Positions 1-8,221 of a stretch of DNA of 64,000 nucleotides are shown here, in pieces. A model generated the notes under the pieces. It saw only the letters and a list, made by a program, of their open reading frames with translations, did not search any database and was not told the origin of the DNA. How positions within the stretch are numbered: the stretch's first letter is position 1; each line of letters begins with the position of its first letter. This DNA comes from Oryzias latipes (taxonomy: Eukaryota > Chordata > Actinopteri > Beloniformes > Adrianichthyidae), in contig NC_019871.2 in the NCBI RefSeq assembly GCF_002234675.1, positions 14,292,331 to 14,356,330 on the forward strand, read 5' to 3'. A program made the translations under genes and the position numbers.

Positions 1-880
1 TGCAGTTTCTGATGGTGAGCACTGATTTTTTCAAAGTCAAATAATACAAATAGACAGTTATTTGTGGTGCGGAGGTAAAATTAGCTTTATTTTATTTTAT
101 ATATTCCATTTAGGAGACGCTCTTGTTAAAACTTCTTTTTGATTAATAAATCATCTGGCTTAATGACTACAGCAAGGTGTATCGGGTCAATCTACCTCAT
201 TGGCTCCATCTAGTGTACAAATGTGTTCAGAGCACCCACAAATATAGTGACGGTTTTTTAGGAAGTTCTTTTTTTTTAATTAGTTTTTTAAATTTTGTAT
301 TTATTTAAAAATTAAGATTAGAATAGATATATCTTCACTCTAAATTTGCCTCTTTGCTATTTCCCTACATCGTTTGTTTGTTGCCTTGAATTATTTCTTT
401 GCTTTAAGTAAATAAAAAATAAATATAGGAAAAAGTTTGTTTAACTTAAGTATTTCAAAAACAATGTAGGATTTAATTTTTGAACTATTTTTTCTTTTGC
501 TTGTCAGCTACATAAAAACTATGACAAAACACGGATTTTCCCTTTCAACTTTCAGGTCTTTAACGTATTCAGATAATCCGTATAAATGATGTGTGTGTGT
601 GTGTGTGTGTGTGTGTATAATATATATATATACCTGTTTATTGAGCAGACACATTTTTTACATAGAAAAAGGCTTAAATTATTTTTGTTTTGCATTTTTG
701 TTTTACATCAGTCTTAACATTACATTTGCAGTAAGGATATTGAAACGTTGCTAAAATAAATATGCACATGTTTTCCTGCTGCACTTCTGCCTTTGTGATG
801 CTCCCAGGTGTGAAGGAAAGCAGAAGTGGAGGAAGTGAGCTCTTTTACCACTGGAACAGATGTGAAGAAGCAAAGTCCTC
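1..880. other. AT-rich flank downstream of mrpl28
   Basis: No coding exon is recognised here. The stretch is AT-rich and contains a (GT)n microsatellite at about 591-616 running into an (AT)n tract at about 617-632. It lies beyond the probable mrpl28 polyadenylation signal, so it is probably intergenic. Confidence 0.6.
591..632. repeat. (GT)n/(AT)n microsatellite
   Basis: About 13 GT units are followed directly by an alternating AT tract, read from the sequence. A second short AT tract lies at about 1205-1222 inside the last mrpl28 intron. Confidence 0.9.
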
Positions 881-884
881 TGTC

Positions 885-890
885 TTTATT
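885..890 (-). terminator. mrpl28: Polyadenylation signal of mrpl28
   Basis: The minus strand reads AATAAA here, 66 bases past the mrpl28 stop codon, which is a normal short 3' UTR distance. Cleavage is expected 10-30 bases further toward lower coordinates. Confidence 0.65.
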
Positions 891-955
891 GCAGAATCCA
901 GGAGCTGAACCTACAGCATATTTCAGTCTCTGCACTGCTTCCGTTGCACAGAGGG

Positions 956-2389
956 TTACTTCTTCTCTGTAAGATGTGGCTCCAGTAGTTTTTTCATGCT
1001 TAACTCCTTCACCAGCTTGTCCACACAGACTTTGAACAGAGGCTCAGGCTCCTGAGAAGGTCAGACAAATGACATAAAGCTGAAAGCCTGGATACTGTCA
1101 ATTTAATCTTACAATGTTTTTTGGCATAGTCATTTTTTTGTTTAAGATTTTTTTCTACAGAAGTAATTTGGCTAACCTTTATTCAGTGTCTAAATGCTGC
1201 TTTATTTATATATATATATATAAAAAAAGATGGCAATAAGGCCTTCTCTAGTGGAAGATAAATATCAATTTAGCAATCTGCATAATAAGTAATGATAAAA
1301 AACATTTCTGTAAAAGTCTTTTCTTTTTTCCTTCGAGTTTTTTCTAGAAGGATTCGTAAAAACCTCCATAACCAAATGGTAACTGTAGGATGACGTGTTA
1401 CCTTGTGCTCCAGCTGCCTCTGTTTCTCCACAGCCTCTTCCAGACTCAGGCCCACCCACTCTGCCTCCTCTTCTGGGATCTGAAACTGCTGAAAGGCAGG
1501 GGAAGGAAATAGACTCAACATTTCCTTTATATACCTGACTACATTCTAGATAAAATGGCCTCAAAATATTTTTTTGCTAGCTTCAAACAGAACTCTTAGC
1601 ATTTTTTTCACCTACCATATATTTGCTATAGATGGATTCCCGTTTGGCAGGGTCATTGGGGTAAAGTTCTGTGTCTTTGCGTGCCAGTCGAAGCAGCATT
1701 GCTCTCTTCAAATCCATCCCCAGTTTGGAGTTCAGGTCCTCCTTTGGCGTCTGTCAGGGATTGGACGTTGGGAGTCAGATGAAGCGCTCAGTCCAAGAAG
1801 CTCCAGAAGACTTTCGACTTACCTTGAGGATATAAAAGTCAAAGCCGAATGCGGCGTCGATGAGGTCCAGAGTGCGTGGCGTGACTGTGATGGTGAATTT
1901 GTGATCAAGGATCTCGCTGTAGAGCTCTCTCTTGAACAGCTGAGGTTTCCAGGTCTTCTTCAGACGATTTGACATCTAAATGAAAGAGAACACCGTCAAC
2001 ATAACACAAAGACAACTCAATTAAAAAATGTCTCCAAGGTGATGCTGCAACACTAAAACTTTGTGTTATAGCAGTAGTAGAAAATCATATTCCTGAAAAC
2101 TTACCTTGTCATTGTTGGCGTACCTGAAGCCAGAAACCCAACCCTCGCCTCCCCACAGGCCGTCCTGGGACTCGGGAGGATAGTAGATGGGTATGGGGAC
2201 ATCCTGGACGCGCTCTTTCACTCCAGTCTTTGGGTTGGCTCGGTACTGGACTCCCAGAGGCCTCCAGTGGACAGGCGTGGGCTCTTTCTTCTCAAGGGAC
2301 TTGAGGTAGTGTTTAGGGAGGCGAGCGTAAATTCCTTGCTTCATCTTCATGGCCTCCCACAACTTGGGAGGGTATTTATGAAGCGGCAT
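956..2389 (-). CDS. mrpl28: Mitochondrial ribosomal protein L28 (bL28m), complete, five coding exons
   Basis: Component of the large subunit of the mitochondrial ribosome. Coding exons on the minus strand: 2105-2389, 1823-1975, 1616-1750, 1402-1488 and 956-1051. All junctions are GT-AG and every intron is phase 0. They join into an uninterrupted frame of 251 residues, close to the roughly 256 of the human protein. It starts [14 protein letters not shown] and has family blocks such as [58 protein letters not shown] and [16 protein letters not shown]. The first ATG of exon 2 fits the family start. A non-coding first exon probably ends at about 2835 with donor GTAAGT, and the acceptor before the coding exon is at about 2418. 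Nothing suggests damage. Identity is from recalled family sequence. Confidence 0.95.
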
Positions 2390-2834
2390 GGCACTTTTTT
2401 TTGTCTTCTATTGACAGCTAAATGTGAGGGAAAAACAAACGAACAAAAAAAAAAGAGAAAAAACAGTTTGGTGATCTGGAGAAATGAAAAATCCTGATAA
2501 TTAAAGCTTTTAAAAATATAGCAGCGATCTTTCCAGATTTAGCAATAATAGACTCACAAAAATAATATGTTTTGACAAGCTGAATGTTTTACGGCTTACT
2601 GCGCCACCACGCCATTTAAGCTTTAATACCGAGAAGAGCTTCCGTCAATAAAGCCACAATTTTACTTTTGTGGATCAAATTTGACGACTTGGATGTAAAA
2701 ATAATTAGTCATTAACGGAGAAACTAAAGGTACGCTTAGATGCTTGCTGACATCACTATAAATAAAAGGCCAGATCACATCATCATCAGATCATACATTA
2801 ATCCCACTTTGAAGAAATTACAGATAAAACTTAC

Positions 2835-2945
2835 ACGCCGGAAACTTTGTCGCACCAAATAATATTTTAAAACACCGTTTTATCCCAGAACCGAACACAC
2901 AAGGACGTCGTGAAAGCTTAACATGGCGCGTCTTCCGGGTGGGAT
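2835..2945 (-). promoter_or_regulatory. mrpl28: mrpl28 promoter and non-coding first exon
   Basis: A candidate 5' UTR exon on the minus strand ends at 2835 with donor GTAAGT. Just upstream lie an ETS core (CCGGAAG on the minus strand, 2932-2938) and a YY1-like AACATGGCG (2920-2928). ETS plus YY1 without a strong TATA box is a common arrangement for housekeeping and nuclear-encoded mitochondrial genes. The exact start site cannot be read from sequence. Confidence 0.55.
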
Positions 2946-3249
2946 GTACTAACCCGATTCTCCGTGATGATTGGACACCACAGCTGTCTGTCAAGCTCCA
3001 CTTCCTGGTGAACCGGATGTACTTGTGGCGAAAATAAAATTTCTTGAGAGAAAAAAAATCCTTTAAAAAATCATTAAAATGTTATGTACCAGCACAAGAT
3101 TTGCCATTAATTCTGGAATTATAACAGTAGGACGTTTTTACATATTTGCTTTAAAAACATTTTATGTTGAAGTTTATACATAATGCTACTTTGGTAGTTA
3201 CGTACAGAGAAAAAGTGAACAGAATACAGTATAAACAAGTTATGTCCAT

Positions 3250-3263
3250 AAAACAAAACAAAA
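3250..3263 (-). terminator. Pol III T-tract terminators of tRNA-Sec
   Basis: On the minus strand three TTTT runs separated by single G bases follow the tRNA 3' end, the first beginning about 10 bases downstream. RNA polymerase III terminates at runs of four or more T. Confidence 0.8.
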
Positions 3264-3272
3264 CAGCTAATC

Positions 3273-3359
3273 CGCCCGAAAGGTGGAATTGAACCACTCT
3301 GCCGCTAAGCAGCTACGGGTTTGAAGCCCGCACCCCGGACCACCGAAGCTCATCCGGGC
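3273..3359 (-). tRNA. tRNA-Sec (anticodon TCA), selenocysteine
   Basis: An 87-nt selenocysteine tRNA. The minus strand begins GCCCGGATGAGCTTCGG and ends TTCCACCTTTCGGGCG. The anticodon loop is CTTCAAA, giving TCA, which decodes UGA. The long acceptor stem (GCCCGGATG against the 3' CTTTCGGGC), the long variable arm around TAGCTGCTTAGCGGCAG and the T arm GTGGTTCAATTCCAC match the eukaryotic tRNA-Sec layout and its usual 87-nt length. It is charged with serine, converted through O-phosphoseryl-tRNA kinase and SEPSECS, and delivered to selenoprotein mRNAs carrying a SECIS element. Stem pairing is preserved, so it looks functional. The external Pol III promoter upstream, listed separately, supports a live gene. 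Confidence 0.97.
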
Positions 3360-3382
3360 ATTTCGTACAAAGCTGCGTCTCA

Positions 3383-3390
3383 TTATAAAA
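3383..3390 (-). promoter_or_regulatory. TATA box of tRNA-Sec (type 3 Pol III promoter)
   Basis: The minus strand reads TTTTATAA, 24-31 bases upstream of the tRNA first base. tRNA-Sec genes are transcribed from external snRNA-type promoters in which a TATA box at this distance sets Pol III choice. Confidence 0.8.
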
Positions 3391-3403
3391 CCTTAGCAAA
3401 AAG

Positions 3404-3424
3404 TAAACAAGTTAAAGTCATGGT
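3404..3424 (-). promoter_or_regulatory. Candidate proximal sequence element of tRNA-Sec
   Basis: About 45-65 bases upstream of the tRNA the minus strand reads CATGACTTTAACTTGTTTAC. Its position and rough content fit the SNAPc-bound PSE of snRNA-type promoters. The match is by spacing and loose similarity only. Confidence 0.45.
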
Positions 3425-3564
3425 CTCACTGGACACTTTTTCAGTGTGCCAGTTTTATGCATTATAGATTGGTTGTAAATAGTTTAACCGTATCGTAGAC
3501 ATTTAACAATGTTTTCAAGAGTGATAAACACAAAAAGATGATTATTAAGAGTGAACCGTGCGTC

Positions 3565-3572
3565 ATGCAAAT
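3565..3572. promoter_or_regulatory. Octamer (distal element) of tRNA-Sec
   Basis: A perfect ATGCAAAT octamer lies 206-213 bases upstream of the tRNA start, where the Oct-1-bound distal element of snRNA and tRNA-Sec promoters normally sits. A GC-box-like GGCGGGG follows at about 3611. Confidence 0.65.
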
Positions 3573-3784
3573 CGCGATCAATGTGATTGGTTGGATAAAA
3601 ACACATAGAGGCGGGGTCTCGCAGGTGAGACACGGTGGAGAAACGCTGCTTTCTTTCTTTATTCCTGTCGCTGGCACAGAAATCTGAACGAGCTAGCCAA
3701 AACTCATGTTCAGGCAATGAATTTATATTTTAATTTATTTTAGTTGCCAAATATCTTCCACGGTTTAACAGAGATGTAGCCGAA

Positions 3785-3895
3785 CATGCCACAAGGATGG
3801 TTGGTGTGAGTGAGGAGGATGCGGAAGAGAGGGAATTAGATGATTTGATTCGCTGGGGCGACCCCTAATGGACGCAGCCGAAAATCAAAGCAAAA
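3785..3895 (+). repeat. Fragment of a dispersed fish retroelement 3' tail
   Basis: The stretch reads like the widespread fish tail in which CGCTGGGGCGACCCCTAA is followed by a GCAGCCGAAA motif and an A-rich end. I recognise the motif as a common dispersed repeat but cannot name the family with certainty. Confidence 0.5.
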
Positions 3896-4077
3896 AATAA
3901 AACAAATAAAAATTACACTTGTATTTGACTGATTTTATCAAGCAGCAAAAAATCAAAATAAAACTAAATGATTGAGGGTAAAAATATTTCACAGTGCATA
4001 CAATTGTTACTGCTTGGCAACAGAACAGGCAGTTTATTTGATTATTTATGACAACTCAATTTCCCTTTTTAAAGTAA

Positions 4078-4096
4078 ATTTTATTGTATTTTATTT
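4078..4096 (-). terminator. Polyadenylation signals of the ZnT-like gene
   Basis: Two AATAAA hexamers about 11 bases apart lie on the minus strand, roughly 150-165 bases past the stop codon at 4243. This gives the gene a short 3' UTR and supports it being an expressed locus. Confidence 0.6.
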
Positions 4097-4242
4097 GAGT
4101 ACAGTTGTGCAGATAAAACTTGTAAATGAGGCTACATTCATACAAGCAAATATAGAATCTCAGATAATATAGCAAACACATCTTTGAAGTAGCACAAGAG
4201 AACCTTTTCACAGTATCTCAATGGAAAACATCATTCTCACAT

Positions 4243-7059
4243 TTAGAGGCATGTGTTCTCCAGAACCAGAGTTGAAGGCTCTTCATTTGTTTCTCCAGTT
4301 GGTGGTCTCAGCACACCCTGGACCTCCTCTTTAGGAGGAGAGCAACACATGCTCCCAGCACAGGCCTTTCCACAGGCAAGGCTGCAGGCGGGACGGGCGC
4401 GTGGGGATGGGTCCTCTCTGTGGATGATGGGGGAGGCGTCACCAAGGCTGTTGAAGGGGGCTGCAGGACAGGAAATGAACTCCGGCTGAACAGTGCAGCA
4501 GCTCACTCCTACACCCTTCAACACCTTTGAGACCCCTGACAAAAGGTCACCACACCTACACAAAGGAAACATCCTTTTAGGAGTGATGAAAACAGTTTTC
4601 TGGAAAGGTTTTTATTTCTGTTAACATAGACAATCTGGACTGTCTGATCTTTTTGAAAGATTTTTGGAAAAATGCTTTTTAGCTATATCATATAAAATCC
4701 CTATAAATGGAAAATAAATGGTAATGTTACTGAACTTAAAAAATAATCACCTTATTGAGCAGTTTAAATATGCCATACTCTAAAAGAAATGAGCATATTT
4801 TCAATATTAGTTCTCTAAAAATGTTTAAGTTGTGCCAGTTTTGTTCTACAATGCACTTTCATTTTTGTCATTTAGATGACAACAAACCTATTTTGATCAA
4901 AAACATATAACTTCTTACTATGCATTTCTTAACATATAAATAGTTTTAAGAATAAAAGGTATTTTTCCAGTTATTGAACAACTTTCGAGTTCAACAGACA
5001 GAAAAGTGAAACATGCACCACATTTATAGCAGTTTTGGTTCCGTTTTATTTATTGATATGTTTTAATTTATTTTATTATTTTTATTTTATAACTTAGAAC
5101 TCAAAGGGAACCTGGTCTGATGTGATGTAAGCAAACTCAAGGAGGAGCCACTAGGGAGTCTTCCAAACTATTGGCTTGAGTTTGTCCACAAAACTAAGCA
5201 GTGGTTTAATTTTCTGTGGCTATTAAAACAATGTTGTAAAAAATACATATTTTGAACTTTAATTTGAATTTTACAACAGAGCTACACTTCACCTATGAAC
5301 TCGAAAGCCAGAGGAGCAGTGCACATGGACTGAAGCCACCACAAGCCTTTCATTCAACTGCCAGATGTGCAGGTCGTGCACCGCCTGAACTCCTGGCACG
5401 CTCGCCAGCCTGCGAGCCAGGTCAGTCACAGAAATGTGTGGAGGGGAAGCCTGGAGCAGCAGGAGCCCCAACCTGTACAGCTGCACGGGAACATCAGCAG
5501 CTGTCACTTCAGGTTTCAAACAGACCTACATCAAGATTTTTAACAATCAAAGGCTATTATTAAGGTGGACCTGTGGCACAGCTGTGGCAATCATCGTGAT
5601 CACAGCCAGCAGGGAGAGGCTGGGGTCCAGGTACACCAGGACGTTGCAGGCGCCAGAACTGTGCAGGTGCTGTGGCAAGATCAGCAGAGTCACCAGGCTG
5701 TTGATCAAAGCCAGAAGAGATGTGAACAATCCCTCAGTCATGAAGATGAAGGACAGGTGGCAGACTGGCCACTGGCTTCTCGACACAGATGGCTCCAAAT
5801 ATGGAAATGATTTACAGGCTGATGTGGTTTGATGGCCTGAAAGAGAAAAATAAAACCAGAAAATTCTCTTTGAATAAAATCATCTATGCAGAAAAGTTTG
5901 AACAGGAGGTATCATGCAGGTGCTGCATTTAACACAATTCTCACTATTGTCTGCTGAAGGAATCTGCTCTTCACACATGTTTTCTAGTTGCTTCTGTGCA
6001 GTTTTACAGTCACTATCAGGAAGGCTGGAGGTCATTGGATTACAGAGGACCAGCGCTCCATCATGGAACGGCGCTTGGACAGCAAAACGATCTCCTGATG
6101 GGACACCCTCTTCAGACTTCTGTGTGTTTGTGGAGTCCCCCTCAGCCAAGACTGTGGGAGTTGAAGAAAGGAATGAAAAACAAGCATGAGCAGAGTTTTA
6201 TCTCAGTGTCTCGCCGCTGAATTTACACTGCAGCAACTGTCACTGCAAAGGCAACCCAAATTGTTTCTAAACATAATTTACATTTTTTTCCATCTAATGC
6301 AGTTTTTTAAGATGAACACTTTTTCCCACAAAAATTAAGGAATTAAACTACAAAAAGACAAAAAAAAAACAATTTCCATAAAGTGGATTTAGCATCCTTT
6401 TTACACAAATTACCGTTGTGATTTATTTCCAGGTGGGACTCAGTCTCTGCTTTCCTGTTTCTCTGGGCCCAGTGGTCCTGAGTCCAGTTCAGCACGAACA
6501 CCGTCAGCTTACAGAGCAGACTGACAGCCCCGATCACTACGGGCAGCAGGGGGTGCTGCACTGGGTGTGGTTCCAAAATAAAGCTGATGATTTCCATGAA
6601 GTAGGAAATGCACAGAGACACCAGGAGGAGAGAGGAAACAAACCTGCCCACAGCTTGTATCCTGCTGTTGGTGTAGGACAGACTGCAGTTTGTAGATGTC
6701 TGCAAAGCTTTGGGGGATCGGGATAGGTGTGTGTTGATAAAAGACGCTTTCTGGTTGCCCTGATCTGACAAAGATGACTCTGCGATCAGAGTATTGACAG
6801 GTGACTCTGCACATGATGTGTGAGCAATGGCAGTGAAAGAAAGGGGGATGGATGGTGGAGAGGTAGAAAAATCCAAAGGGGACAATGGAGGTTTAATGTT
6901 TGTATTTTGAGGAAGAGGAAGCACCATGTGAAGGAGGATAAAGAGTGTGTGGAACCCGTCCACCATGGTGATGAGGGACTTGCACAGCTGACTGATGGCA
7001 ATCTGGCACAATAGCAGCAGCAAGCTCGCTCCCAGCATGCAACAGTTCGGGACCCACAT
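4243..7059 (-). CDS. ZnT1/ZnT10-like (SLC30 family) membrane protein with degenerate zinc site
   Basis: Cation diffusion facilitator homologue. Minus-strand exons 6414-7059, 5945-6151, 5571-5836, 5293-5480 and 4243-4555 join with consistent phases (1, 1, 0, 2) into 539 uninterrupted codons. TM1-2 (CMLGASLLLLLCQ to VDGFHTLFI) aligns without gaps to ZnT1. Then come a roughly 70-residue Ser/Thr/Pro-rich insert (about 52-124), TM3-4 (with ILEPHPVQHPLLPVVIG), a loop without His runs, TM5 (313-337), TM6 (YLDPSLSLLAV), a cytoplasmic domain (VPGVQAVHDLHIWQLNERLV), TVQPEF and a Cys-rich tail. The family zinc site needs HxxxD in TM2 and in TM5. Here TM2 has His37 but Ile41, and TM5 has neither residue. 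Transport is therefore doubtful; a partner role like that of ZnT6 is possible. The start was chosen by ZnT1 alignment; the frame stays open upstream to 7176. Donors at 5944 and 5570 are weak. Confidence 0.82.
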
Positions 7060-7189
7060 GCCTACAACTATAAGCACAACACACATCAAGTTAGCTTTAT
7101 AAGACACACTTAAAAATGATCTTAAAAACACAATTTCTAAATGAACAGCAGAGATAATGTAAACAAAATTGTACAACTGAGCACTCCAG

Positions 7190-7703
7190 ATGACATTGGG
7201 ATCTGTAGTGAGAACAGGGAGCAGGCGGAGGAGCAGTTAGAGAGGTGAAGGTTTGATCTGGAATGGAGAGAAATGATAGTAAATCACAACAAGACAGAGT
7301 ATCTATGAGTAAACGAGAGGAAGTCGAGTGGAACAATGAGGCTACAGCCTACAGGGAGTAAAGGTGAAGAAGGTGGAGGACTTACTTTAGGTCAACAGTC
7401 CAGAGTGTGGAAAAAAAGGTGAAGAGGCATGGGCAACGAGGTTGGAGCAAATGGAGGAAGGTTTCAGGGGTGATGTGTGACAAATTAATAAAAGAATGTC
7501 AGCAAGAATGATATGAAAAGTGTCGAAGACTCTGGTGAGACAGTGCATGACTGAGAAAGAAACAGAAGGCAGAGGTAGCAGAGATGAAGTTGAGATTCTC
7601 TTTGGGAGAGTTAAGGATGGATGAGATCAGGAATAAATCCAGCAGATGAACAGGTCAATGTTAGATGTTTTGGAAATAAATGCAGGTAAGCAGACTGAGA
7701 GGG
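7190..7703 (+). mobile_element. LINE remnant, upstream part (reverse-transcriptase C-terminal region)
   Basis: The plus strand reads like the C-terminal coding part of a fish non-LTR retrotransposon: GCAGGCGGAGGAG, GTGAAGAAGGTGGAGGA, TTTCAGGGGTGATGTGTGACA, then TTGAGATTCTCTTTGGGAG and TTAGATGTTTTGGA. Translation gives fragments such as LRFSLGRVKDG broken by stops and frameshifts, so it is dead. I would guess an RTE-like clade, but this is not certain. It ends where the hAT element inserted. It starts only about 130 bases upstream of the ZnT-like start codon. Confidence 0.65.
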
Positions 7704-7711
7704 TTTGGACC

Positions 7712-8213
7712 ATATGTGTCTAACTCAGGCCCATTGACCCGCAGTGTAATTATAATTGGCCTGCAAATCTCATCAAATGTGCATTAGAGCTGGCCCGCGG
7801 TATATACTGTACTTCTAATACTACAAATTCCAAAATGCTTTGCTAGTACGTTGGCGTGCAGACGGAAAAGGGCAAGCACTCCTTTTTTTCTGTTGACGTC
7901 ATTGCTCCAGTCACATCTGGCAAATTAATTTCACTCTCCACAAAAATGGCCAAATAAAAGATGGACAACAGGAGCTTTCAAGACAGGGGAAGGCAGATTA
8001 CCTGTTCACGAATATAAAGACAGACCTGTTTGTCTTGTGTGCGGAGCTAACGTGATTGCAACAAAAGAATACAACATAAGAAGACACTAAATGAAAAGGT
8101 TAAACATTTCGTATCAGTTGGAGTTAATTTTTCAATAAATATTGTGTTTGGCCCGTGACTTTACTTCACTGCTTAATTTTGGCCCACTATGAATTTGAGT
8201 TTGACATCCCTGG
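7712..8213 (+). mobile_element. Non-autonomous hAT element with 8-bp target duplication
   Basis: TTTGGACC occurs at 7704-7711 and again at 8214-8221, the 8-bp duplication expected for hAT. The ends are imperfect inverted repeats: GTGTCTAACTCAGGCCC at the left and, read inverted from the right, CAGGGATGTCAAACTCAAATT. Inside, about 7950-8095, lies the decayed start of a transposase with a BED-type zinc finger (residues like RPVCLVCGANVIATK followed by EYNIRRH). The ORF stops soon after, so the copy is internally deleted. It sits within a LINE remnant, so it is the younger insertion. Confidence 0.85.
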
Positions 8214-8221
8214 TTTGGACC

